From Caldilineaceae bacterium (GTDB taxonomy: Bacteria > Chloroflexota > Anaerolineae > Caldilineales > Caldilineaceae): a stretch of DNA of 64,000 nucleotides. Positions 54,859 through 62,591 of this stretch are shown here, one piece after another. A model generated the notes under the pieces. The model was given only the letters and a program-made list of their open reading frames with translations, was not told the origin of the DNA and did not search any database. Made by a program: the position numbers and the translations under genes. The stretch's first letter is position 1, and the number at the start of each line of letters is the position of its first letter. The DNA is taken from positions 3,130 to 67,129 of the forward strand of contig JALHQH010000063.1 in NCBI GenBank assembly GCA_022842065.1. Reading direction: 5' to 3'.

Positions 54859-56514
54859 TTAATTGCGGAGCCGGCGCAGGGTTTTCATCACCGAGTTTTG
54901 TAGACCAAAGTAGTCGTATAAACGGCGGTACTCGGCATAGAGCTGATCGTAAATTTGCACGTGTGCGGCAATGGGGCGGTAAACCTCATCGCGTAAACCA
55001 CCCATCTGTGCGGTCGCTGTGCGGATATCGGCATAGCCACCAGCCACACTCCCGGCGGCCACGGCGCCCAACACTGCTGCGCCAAGCGCGCCTGCCTGTG
55101 CACTGCGCACCACGCGCAACTCGCGGTTGAGCACATCGGCATAGATTTGCATGAGCAGCTTATTCTGCTCCGCCAGTCCGCCCGCCGCAACAATTCGCGT
55201 CACCGGCACCCCGTGTTCCTCAAAATTTTCCACAATGCGGCGCGTGCCAAAGGCGGTTGCTTCAATCAAGGCGCGGTAGATATCGGGTGGGGTTGTGGCC
55301 AGGGTTGCCCCAATCAGTAGGCCGCTTAATTCGGCATCCACCAGCGTGGTGCGCACCCCATTCCACCAATCAAGCGCCAACAGCCCATGTTGACCGGGAA
55401 ACTGCTTGCCCGCTGCTTCTTCGAGTAACGCATAAAGAGTGATGCCGCGCTGCGCCGCCTCTTCATGATAAACCGGCGGCACCGCCCGGCGTACAAACCA
55501 GGCTAAAATATCACCCGTGGCGGCCTGCCCGGCTTCATAGCCATAAGTGCCCGGCAAAAAACCATCTTTGACTACGCCGTTAATCCCCTGTACAGCGATC
55601 CGTTCCGCGGTGACCAGCATGTGACAGGTGCTCGTGCCGAGGATAATCGCCATCGCGCCCGGCTCAGTGGTTTGGCCGGCATAGACTGCGGTAAAGGCAT
55701 CGATCATGGCGACCCCGACCGCCGTGCCTGGGCGCAGCCCCGTCCAAGCCGCTGCTTCAGCGCGCAAGCCCCCGGCGCAACTGCCCAGGGGTAACAGTGG
55801 CGCGGTCATCTTCTGCTCGACCACGTCGGCTAACGCGGGATGGAGCGCGGCCAGATAATCCCGACTAGGGTAGCTGCCATTCTGGTAGATCGCCTTGAAG
55901 CCGGCGGTGCTGGCACAGCGCACTTCTTGGCCGGCCAATTGCCAGACGATCCAATCCGCGGCCTCAATGATGCGTTCGGCTCGCTGATAGATTTCAGGCG
56001 CTTCGTTGAGGATTTGTAGGGTCTTGCTAAAAAACCACTCGGACGAAATCTTGCCGCCGTAGAAGTCGATCCAGGGTTCGCCGCGGGCATGGGCCAACGC
56101 GTTAATCTGGTCAGCTTCGGGCTGGGCGGCGTGATGTTTCCAGAGCTTGACCCAAGCATGAGGCTCAGTGCGCAGATCGGGTAGGCGACAAAGTGGTGTG
56201 CCGTCGCACAACGTCGGCAGGATCGTGCACGAGGTAAAATCGATGCCAATGCCGATCACCGCGGCGGGATCAACGCCACTCTGTTGCAAGACCGCGGGAA
56301 TCGCGTTTTTGAGCACCGCAATATAATCATCGGGATCTTGCAGCGCCCAGTCGGCGGGTAGGGGTTTATCGCTGCCAGGTAACAGTTGGTCGATCACACC
56401 GTTGGCGTAGGGATGGACCGCGGTCGCGAGCTCGCGACCGTCGGCCACATCGACCAACAGTGCACGGCCTGATTCGGTGCCAAAGTCAATGCCGATGGCA
56501 TAAACTGCACTCAT
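54859..56514 (-). CDS. araB: FGGY-family carbohydrate kinase, ribulokinase-like
   Basis: The protein has 551 residues, the length of L-ribulokinases. Marks of AraB include AIGIDFGTESGRALLVDV, IGIDFTSCTILPTLCDGTPL, EPHAWVKLWKHHAAQPEAD and FYGGKISSEWFFSK. The C-terminal half has the ATPase segments LGTSTCHM and VAAGGLAEQNKLLMQIYADV. It would phosphorylate L-ribulose or a similar ketose. No araA or araD is in the window, so the sugar remains uncertain; relatives act on other pentuloses. It stands between the enolase-family gene and a divergent Uma2 gene. Confidence 0.87.
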   Translation of the reverse strand: MSAVYAIGIDFGTESGRALLVDVADGRELATAVHPYANGVIDQLLPGSDKPLPADWALQDPDDYIAVLKNAIPAVLQQSGVDPAAVIGIGIDFTSCTILPTLCDGTPLCRLPDLRTEPHAWVKLWKHHAAQPEADQINALAHARGEPWIDFYGGKISSEWFFSKTLQILNEAPEIYQRAERIIEAADWIVWQLAGQEVRCASTAGFKAIYQNGSYPSRDYLAALHPALADVVEQKMTAPLLPLGSCAGGLRAEAAAWTGLRPGTAVGVAMIDAFTAVYAGQTTEPGAMAIILGTSTCHMLVTAERIAVQGINGVVKDGFLPGTYGYEAGQAATGDILAWFVRRAVPPVYHEEAAQRGITLYALLEEAAGKQFPGQHGLLALDWWNGVRTTLVDAELSGLLIGATLATTPPDIYRALIEATAFGTRRIVENFEEHGVPVTRIVAAGGLAEQNKLLMQIYADVLNRELRVVRSAQAGALGAAVLGAVAAGSVAGGYADIRTATAQMGGLRDEVYRPIAAHVQIYDQLYAEYRRLYDYFGLQNSVMKTLRRLRN

Positions 56515-56578
56515 TCAACTACTCCTTTGGTTTCCAATAAAAATGTCGGGGAGCTAAGAGCGTTCCATTTTGAATTCA

Positions 56579-56608
56579 TTGGGCGATTTGGCTGCTATAG
56601 CGTATAAT
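56579..56608 (+). promoter_or_regulatory. Promoter of the Uma2 gene
   Basis: TTGGGC and a perfect TATAAT lie 18 bases apart, about 65 bases before the ATG at 56675. Confidence 0.55.
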
Positions 56609-56674
56609 AAGCGATAGATATCGTCAATCGCGCATTGTGCGTACCGACGTTTTAATCTTTAGAGGATTGTAACA

Positions 56675-57439
56675 ATGACCACCTCTACAACACAACTTCC
56701 ATTTAAAGTTCAACCTGCAGATGAATACCCCTCATCGGATGGTAAACCTATGGCAGAAACTGAAGCCCACATCTTATCAATTTTATATCTACTGGCTGCC
56801 TTGCGTTATTTATTCCGCAATCAACCCGATGTCTTTGTGATTGCCGACATGCTGCTTTACTACGAAAAGGGCCGTACTGACAAAAGCAAAGCCCCGGATG
56901 TAATGGTCGTTAAGGGTGTTGATACGTCGATCAAGCGCCGTACCTATAAATTATGGGAAGAACGGGTCGCGCCGAGTGTGGTGATTGAAATTACATCCAA
57001 GAGTACACAACAAGAAGACATTGCAACAAAGCCGGCTCTCTATGCTTCTTTCGGTGTGAAAGAGTACTTCATCTTTGACCCCCTGTTCGAATATATTGAG
57101 CAACAGTTGATGGGGTATCGGTTAATCGATGGAGAACTCGTTCCCATTGAACCGGATATAGACGGTGACCTCCACAGTGAAGAATTAGGGGCGATTCTGA
57201 GCATTGATGGTTCTTTACTGCGCGTTGTTGATCCTGCAACGGGTGAATTCATTCCTGCTATGAATGAAGCAATGGCTGTTGCTGAAAAAGAGATGCAACG
57301 GGCCGAGCAAGAAGCACAGCGGGCCGAGCAAGAAGCACAGCGGGCCGAGCAAGAAGCACAGCGGGCTAACGACGCTGAAGCTGAAATTGTCCGTTTACGC
57401 GCCTTGCTTAAGCAAGGCAACATTGACGATCAAGCCTGA
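56675..57439 (+). CDS. Uma2 family (DUF820) putative restriction-endonuclease-fold protein
   Basis: The protein has 254 residues. The PD-(D/E)xK-like core is APDVMVVKGV and PSVVIEITSKSTQQED, followed by KPALYASFGVKEYFIFDP. Uma2 proteins are abundant in cyanobacteria and Chloroflexota, often in many copies; their function is unknown, and nuclease activity is inferred from the fold. The C-terminal 50 residues are a coiled coil. Within it the heptad QRAEQEA is encoded three times by an exact 21-base DNA repeat (57299-57361). The gene interrupts the minus-strand catabolic genes. Confidence 0.85.
   Translation: MTTSTTQLPFKVQPADEYPSSDGKPMAETEAHILSILYLLAALRYLFRNQPDVFVIADMLLYYEKGRTDKSKAPDVMVVKGVDTSIKRRTYKLWEERVAPSVVIEITSKSTQQEDIATKPALYASFGVKEYFIFDPLFEYIEQQLMGYRLIDGELVPIEPDIDGDLHSEELGAILSIDGSLLRVVDPATGEFIPAMNEAMAVAEKEMQRAEQEAQRAEQEAQRAEQEAQRANDAEAEIVRLRALLKQGNIDDQA
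57299..57361. repeat. 21-bp in-frame tandem repeat in the Uma2 gene
   Basis: Three exact copies of a 21-base unit starting cgggccgagcaagaagcac encode three heptads of the coiled-coil tail. The identity at DNA level shows recent duplication, and length variation in whole heptads would be expected between strains. Confidence 0.9.
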
Positions 57440-57442
57440 ATT

Positions 57443-57470
57443 GTAGGGTCAAGGCATGCCTTGATCCTAC
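57443..57470. terminator. Palindrome between convergent Uma2 and dehydrogenase genes
   Basis: gtagggtcaaggca pairs with tgccttgatcctac with one wobble and no loop. It starts three bases after the Uma2 stop and contains the TAG of the dehydrogenase gene. It could terminate both. Confidence 0.75.
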
Positions 57471-58540
57471 GACTTACCCACCTCGATCATTACTTTTACC
57501 ACTTTGTCCTTGTAAGCAGCATTCATAGCAAAGGCTTGCGGCGCCTGCGCCAGGTCAAAGCGATGGCTGATCATCCCATGTAGGTCGATCTTCCCGGCCA
57601 TCGCCAACTGAATCGCGCGCGGATAGGTGTGTTTCATGCGCCGTACGACGCGCATGGTCAACCCCTTGCGGCGCATGGTCGAATGTTTGACCTCCATCTT
57701 GTCGTCGCCGGGAATGCCAACGAGGACCAGCCGCCCGCCCAAGCGCGCCATGTCAGCCGCCCACTGCACCGAGTGATCGGCCCACGCTGCTTCAATCGCC
57801 ACATCGACCCCACGCCCTTTGGTCGCCCCACGCACCGCTTGGGCCGGATCGGTTGTCTTGAAATTGATCGGGATCGCACCATAGCGTTCGGCCAATGCCA
57901 ATCGCCACTCAAATTGATCGACCACAAAGACTGGATCGGCCCCGGATAACTTCGCCAGTTGTAAGAGATAGAGGCCAATACAGCCTGCTCCCAAAATGAC
58001 CACGCTGTCTGCCACGCGTATCTTCGCTAGGTCAATCGCATGAATCCCAATCCCTAGCGGTTCGAGCAACGCCGCCGCAGCGTCATCCAGTGCATCTGGG
58101 ATGGGAAAGCAGGTGTGCGCCGGCATAATCATCTGTTCGCAAAGGCTGCCATCATCGGGATAGGAGCCGCAGAAGTGCAGGCGGTGGCAGAGATTGGGAT
58201 GCCCCTGTTCACACATTTCGCAGCGGCCGCAGGGTTGGGCTGGATCAACGGCGACGCGCGTACCGGGAAGCAGCGGTTGAAAATTACCATCATGGGCATC
58301 CGGCCCAACTGCCTCGACCACCGCGCCAAACTCGTGGCCGAGGATAATCGGATGTTCGGGGATCACCTCACCGATGCGGCCATCGATATAGTTATGCAGA
58401 TCACTACCGCAAACGCCCACCGCGGTGACACGCAACAGCGCTTCGCCGGGACCCAGTTGGCGGGGGAGGGGAATTTCTTCGACGCGTAGGTCACGTGGGC
58501 CATAAAGGCGGGCGGCAAGCATGGTTTTAGATTCTGTCAT
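57467..58540 (-). CDS. Zinc-dependent medium-chain alcohol/polyol dehydrogenase
   Basis: The protein has 357 residues. Catalytic zinc ligands are in GVCGSDLHN and GHEFGAVVE. The structural zinc is held by [15 protein letters not shown]. The NAD-binding site is [21 protein letters not shown]. It resembles sorbitol, threonine and galactitol dehydrogenases that oxidise secondary alcohols. It heads towards the Uma2 gene and lies directly downstream of the amidohydrolase gene, with a repeat between them. It may supply keto-sugars to the kinase gene farther left, but the order is only suggestive. Confidence 0.9.
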   Translation of the reverse strand: MTESKTMLAARLYGPRDLRVEEIPLPRQLGPGEALLRVTAVGVCGSDLHNYIDGRIGEVIPEHPIILGHEFGAVVEAVGPDAHDGNFQPLLPGTRVAVDPAQPCGRCEMCEQGHPNLCHRLHFCGSYPDDGSLCEQMIMPAHTCFPIPDALDDAAAALLEPLGIGIHAIDLAKIRVADSVVILGAGCIGLYLLQLAKLSGADPVFVVDQFEWRLALAERYGAIPINFKTTDPAQAVRGATKGRGVDVAIEAAWADHSVQWAADMARLGGRLVLVGIPGDDKMEVKHSTMRRKGLTMRVVRRMKHTYPRAIQLAMAGKIDLHGMISHRFDLAQAPQAFAMNAAYKDKVVKVMIEVGKS

Positions 58541-58585
58541 GGGGATACACGATACTTTCTAGTGGGATAACGATATTGGGCGACC

Positions 58586-58652
58586 AGGTGACTGTCACTG
58601 GCCGCAACAGTTCTGGTATGATTAAGCACTTGGTGGCCAGTGACAGTCACCT
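58586..58652. repeat. Palindrome with aggtgactgtcactggcc arms, copy 1
   Basis: Exact 18-base arms surround a 31-base loop. The right arm ends in the stop codon of the amidohydrolase gene. The same arms occur at 59829-59894 around an unrelated loop. Confidence 0.92.
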
Positions 58653-59788
58653 TACTGCGTGATTTGATACAACGCCGCCGCATTTTGATACAACATCTGC
58701 TCGGCCCCTTCAAACGCTTCCGTTGGGGTCAACGCGCCCAACTTGATGAATTCCTCCAGCACTTGGGCTAAACCCTGCCGCCCCCAGCGCGCGGCCAGCC
58801 AAAAGATTTCGGGAATGCTGTGGGCATCGGTGGAAAAAAGCACCTTGCTGGTCGGTGTCAACGCCAAGACCTGGCGCCAGATGGTGGGGATCTCAACGGT
58901 GAGATGCGGGATCGCCAGCCCCATGTCGATCCAGACGTTGGGGTAAACCGCGGCCAGATAGCCCAACTCGCGCACATAGGGGTACCCTGCATGGAGCAGG
59001 ACAAATTGGACGTGGTTGTACTTGCCACATTCAAAGAGATTGCGCATGTGGAAGGGATTCGCCAGCAACATATCAAGGTCATTGTCGCCAAAACCGGTGT
59101 GAAACTGGATGGGCATGGCTTGCTGCTCGGCAATTTCCAGGGCAAGTAAGAGTAGATAATCGTTGAGCGGTTTATGGGCGAGGCGCACGGTCCCATCACG
59201 TTGCGCTTGGGCCTTGAGTGTTGGGAAAATCGCCGCGGCGTCTGCTTTGGTGGCCGGCTGGATCTGTAAGCCGGTGCGATAGGCGGCAATACTTTTGAGC
59301 GCCACATGGCCGGTGGCGCGGGCGTTTTCAACCGTGGCGACATAGGCGTCAATCATCTGATCAAAGTTTTCGTGCTGCACGATCAGATCCTGCACCAACG
59401 TTTCCAGCCGCAAGATCGGTTCGATCCGGCACGGCAGCACTGTGCGTAACGCCTGATAGCTGTAACTCATGCTACTGCTAAAACCATAGTCTACCAACAG
59501 TATGGCAATGTTGGCGTCGTGGAAGAGATGCTGCGCCAATGCCGTCGGCTCGATCTCGGCACGCGCCGCCAAGAGCGCTGCCGCCGTTGGTTCGCAGCCG
59601 AGAAAAGCCGCCAACTCTTTAACCGCCCAGCGATAAAAGAGGCTGTGGGGCACATGGTTGGCGTGCATGATCGGATCGCTGCTTTCCGTAAAGAAGCGCT
59701 GAAATTCAACCGCAGTCAGTGGGGTACCCAGTCGCAGCAGTGCATGGCAATGGTGATCAAGGATTGGAATGGTAGTTAAATCGAGCAT
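58652..59788 (-). CDS. Amidohydrolase (FluG N-terminal-like)
   Basis: The protein has 378 residues. It is a metal-dependent TIM-barrel hydrolase of the amidohydrolase_2 type: the HxH pair is in ILDHHCHALL, further ligands are in IQFHTGFGD and LLHAGYPYVREL, and the Asp in LFSTDAHSIPE. In fungal FluG and plant NodGS the same two units, an amidohydrolase and a glutamine-synthetase domain, are fused. Here the synthetase-like gene is directly upstream, so I infer one pathway, possibly hydrolysis of a gamma-glutamyl amide. The ATG at 59788 has a GAGAA site. Both ends of the gene are marked by the 18-bp-arm palindromes. Confidence 0.85.
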   Translation of the reverse strand: MLDLTTIPILDHHCHALLRLGTPLTAVEFQRFFTESSDPIMHANHVPHSLFYRWAVKELAAFLGCEPTAAALLAARAEIEPTALAQHLFHDANIAILLVDYGFSSSMSYSYQALRTVLPCRIEPILRLETLVQDLIVQHENFDQMIDAYVATVENARATGHVALKSIAAYRTGLQIQPATKADAAAIFPTLKAQAQRDGTVRLAHKPLNDYLLLLALEIAEQQAMPIQFHTGFGDNDLDMLLANPFHMRNLFECGKYNHVQFVLLHAGYPYVRELGYLAAVYPNVWIDMGLAIPHLTVEIPTIWRQVLALTPTSKVLFSTDAHSIPEIFWLAARWGRQGLAQVLEEFIKLGALTPTEAFEGAEQMLYQNAAALYQITQ

Positions 59789-59828
59789 CAAAAATTTCTC
59801 TTGTCGATTCAAGGCTGGTGTGGGGCGC

Positions 59829-59894
59829 AGGTGACTGTCACTGGCCGATTGTTGTTGCGTTAACCAAAATTGTTGCGGCCAGTGACAGTCACCT
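59829..59894. repeat. Palindrome with aggtgactgtcactggcc arms, copy 2
   Basis: The exact arms of the 58586 element recur here around a different 30-base loop. It lies between the amidohydrolase gene and the synthetase gene. Confidence 0.92.
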
Positions 59895-59908
59895 CACTGA
59901 CCGCACCG

Positions 59909-61273
59909 CTAAAATTTTTCGATGTGGTGGCGCACTTCAAAGGCAACATCTTCTTTGGAAAATGCCTCATATTCAGAGCGCTTAACGGCCAGATAAGCCG
60001 TTGCCAGCGTTGTCCCCAATGCGTTCATCAACACTTCGTTCCGCTCCAGCGCATCTAATGCTTCGGCTTGGGTGGCGGGAAAGCGTTGAATGCCCCGTTG
60101 CTTGCGTTCCGCATCGCTAAAGTTGCCCGGATCGACCAGCGCGGCATCGCCCGGCATTAGTGTACGCGCCACCCCATCCAGACCGGCTGCGAGCAGCCCA
60201 CCCAGCGCCAGATAAGGATTGTTGCTGGCATCACTCGCTTTCAGTTCGAGGTTGATGCTGCTTGCCTCGCTGCCCCAGACCCCGGAGGCCACGCGCACCG
60301 CAGCTTCCCGATTGTCTGGTCCCCAGGCGGTGTAGGCGCTGCTCCAGAAGTGTGGTTGCAGCCGGCGGAATGAGTTAAAGCTAGGGGTGGTTAAGGCCAG
60401 CAAAGCAGGGAGATGGTGCAGCACGCCGGCCATAAAGTGATAGCCCAATTGACTGAGCAAAAAGCGATCCGCCCCATCGTAGAGCAGATTCTGCTCACCA
60501 GCCAGATCCCAGAGGCTCCAGTGGATATGACAGCCATTGCCTGCCTGATCGGGTTTGGGTTTGGGGGCAAACGAAGCGAGCAAGCCATGATTGTTGGCGA
60601 CACTGCGCACCGTCTCGCGAAACCAGATCTGGTTGTCGGCGGCACGGAGGGCGGGGGCGTGGCGCAAGGGCATTTCATGTTGGCCGTGCCCCAGTTCAGG
60701 GTAATAGGCATCCACCGAGATATTTTGGGCGGCAAAGGCGGCCATGATCGCATCAATGACGCCGGCCGCGGCGTGCATCGCGGTGGAGCTGAAACAAAGC
60801 CCCGTGTCAATCGGCTGATAATGGTCAAGTTGACTGCCGTCCCCCGTGCGGCGGAAGAGGCTGAATTCCCCTTCGAAGGCGGCCTGGACGGTCATACCCT
60901 GGTCGGCGGCGTGGGCGATCATCCGTTTGAGAAAGGAGCGGGGACAGGCTGCCCACGGCGTGCGGTCGAGCCCGATCATGTCGCACATCATCGCGGCACT
61001 GTTGGGGGCATAGGGCAGGATCACAAAGCTCTCGGGGTCTGGCACCAGCCGGATCTCCCCCACCGGCCCCATCCCCGCGACCGGCTGCAATTGATCAAGC
61101 AGGTTCATCGCCTGCATCGCGACGGTTAAGCCCTGGCCACTCGCCATACGACTGCCCAGATACTCAGTCGGCACAAGCTTGCCGCGAATGGTGCAGCCAT
61201 TATCCACATACAAGAAGCGGGTAAGGCGCACCCCGGCTTGCAGACAAGCGTTGACAACTTCTTCGTGATTCAT
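59909..61273 (-). CDS. Glutamine synthetase family protein (FluG C-terminal-like)
   Basis: The protein has 454 residues. Glutamine synthetase motifs are present: FEGEFSLF (metal), ELGHGQHEMPL, GNGCHIHWSLW, and NREAAVRVASG with the substrate Arg. Compared with GlnA it is short and resembles the gamma-glutamyl ligases (PuuA, IpuC) and the FluG C-terminal half. It therefore probably joins glutamate to an amine rather than ammonia. The ATG at 61273 has a GAGGA site; one at 61282 has none at a good distance. The amidohydrolase gene follows. Together they look like a split FluG/NodGS unit. Confidence 0.86.
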   Translation of the reverse strand: MNHEEVVNACLQAGVRLTRFLYVDNGCTIRGKLVPTEYLGSRMASGQGLTVAMQAMNLLDQLQPVAGMGPVGEIRLVPDPESFVILPYAPNSAAMMCDMIGLDRTPWAACPRSFLKRMIAHAADQGMTVQAAFEGEFSLFRRTGDGSQLDHYQPIDTGLCFSSTAMHAAAGVIDAIMAAFAAQNISVDAYYPELGHGQHEMPLRHAPALRAADNQIWFRETVRSVANNHGLLASFAPKPKPDQAGNGCHIHWSLWDLAGEQNLLYDGADRFLLSQLGYHFMAGVLHHLPALLALTTPSFNSFRRLQPHFWSSAYTAWGPDNREAAVRVASGVWGSEASSINLELKASDASNNPYLALGGLLAAGLDGVARTLMPGDAALVDPGNFSDAERKQRGIQRFPATQAEALDALERNEVLMNALGTTLATAYLAVKRSEYEAFSKEDVAFEVRHHIEKF

Positions 61274-61315
61274 GACATTCATCCTCGTCCCCGCGGGACA
61301 CTTGCCTTTGTTTGG

Positions 61316-61609
61316 CTAACAATCGTTATTTTCCGGTTGCTCAGGTGACTTGGGCGTATAGACACGCAGATCACGAAATTGACAGACAACGGTCTGTTGC
61401 GGTCCGGCAATAATGCTAACATCGAGCCGACTACAGGGCAAGCGCGCTATCTGGCAGTGACCAACCAACACATCGTTGATATAAAACCAGCGTTCAGCGT
61501 GTATGGCCAGAATAGCCAGTTTATTCGTGTCATTGAGGCGAAGTGATGGCGTAGGTTTGCGGCGTAGATAGATTTGGGCATGGTCGCCGCCGCTAAAGGT
61601 TTGGATCAC
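61316..61609 (-). pseudogene. Fragment of a secreted LamG/DUF1080-like domain
   Basis: The frame stays open without a proper start (back to about 61681, into the next gene's opposite strand). The readable sequence SLRLNDTNKLAILAIHAERW and FYINDVLVGHCQIARLPCS resembles the C-terminal beta-sandwich that follows protein kinases or secreted proteins in Chloroflexota. The upstream part of such a gene is absent. It is probably the left-over end of a gene cut off by the AT-rich island to its right. Confidence 0.4.
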
Positions 61610-61657
61610 CGAAAATTGGCGTTGATGTTCACGGGCTTTAGTAAAACACGAAACGAT

Positions 61658-61936
61658 ATGAAAAAAAATAATAAACGCTTAACCATCGGCTTACTTTGCT
61701 CATTGTTACTTACTGCATGTTACTTGGCACCCACACATGACGATTCCGCGTTAATAGAAAATACTTCACAAGCCCTTGTAGCAACTGCCACTTCTTTAGC
61801 TACAAAAGTTTCTACACCAATTCTTCGGGCGACAGACACTCCGCTTGCGGCCAAGGCGGTAAGACAATCTACGATATTTATTTATATCATCAGCAGTTCA
61901 CTTAATCGGCATGAGCTATTGGATGAAGTGAACTGA
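61658..61936 (+). CDS. Short lipoprotein of unknown function
   Basis: The protein has 92 residues. KKNNKRLTIGLLCSLLLTAC is a typical lipoprotein signal, with the Cys at about residue 21. The mature part is Thr- and Ala-rich, then hydrophobic (IFIYIISSSL) near the end. No family is recognised. It begins the AT-rich island and lies 26 bases before the membrane-protein gene. The ribosome site is weak. Nothing shows a full-size partner missing, but truncation cannot be excluded. Confidence 0.6.
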   Translation: MKKNNKRLTIGLLCSLLLTACYLAPTHDDSALIENTSQALVATATSLATKVSTPILRATDTPLAAKAVRQSTIFIYIISSSLNRHELLDEVN

Positions 61937-61962
61937 CTGGTTATGCTTATAAGGAAAATTAC

Positions 61963-62460
61963 ATGATCCAAACTAAATCAGATGGTTTTACTAGTCAATT
62001 CGCGATGATAGTGTTAACGGGGTTAGTTATAGCTCTTATCTTCGCTTTCATTTCGCTAATTCTCCCTAACGCAAATGATGATGTTTCTTGGGCACAGGGT
62101 TTACGGGAGGTTCCTCATTTCTCACAGAAGCTAGGCAACAACTTCTTGCGCATCTTACCTATCGTCACAATTATTAATTTACTCGTTTGGAGTTATTGCA
62201 AACTGCGTCACATTCCATATTTGATGCAGGTTACAACAACAATGACGATAGCTTCTGTCGGTGCGTTACTCTTTTCACTATTCCCCATCGCTGACGGCAT
62301 CGTTTGGACGATCATCATCAAATTTCACTTGAAACGCCAGGATCACTTATTTGACCTGATCCTGGCACTATTATCCAGCGGCGTAACAATCGGTGTGGGG
62401 ATCATGATTGGTATCCTCTTTTGTTCGCTTCAGTCACTTGCGATACGCGGCAACGCATAA
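61963..62460 (+). CDS. Four-helix membrane protein of unknown function
   Basis: The protein has 165 residues and four hydrophobic helices (near residues 15-35, 63-80, 90-110 and 130-155). The start has AAGGAA before it. No named family is recognised. Codon use is AT-rich, as in its neighbours and unlike the window average. It lies between a lipoprotein and a secreted cysteine protease in the same direction, which suggests one imported unit. Confidence 0.7.
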   Translation: MIQTKSDGFTSQFAMIVLTGLVIALIFAFISLILPNANDDVSWAQGLREVPHFSQKLGNNFLRILPIVTIINLLVWSYCKLRHIPYLMQVTTTMTIASVGALLFSLFPIADGIVWTIIIKFHLKRQDHLFDLILALLSSGVTIGVGIMIGILFCSLQSLAIRGNA

Positions 62461-62591
62461 TCGGTTCATTCAATCTGGATCACAAAAGCATCAACTTACG
62501 ATAAGTGTTGTTGGTCTTACTACTGATTTTATTTTAGATACTCTTCTTCATAACTTGGACGTATAGCTGTTCAATCAATAAGGAGTAGAAA

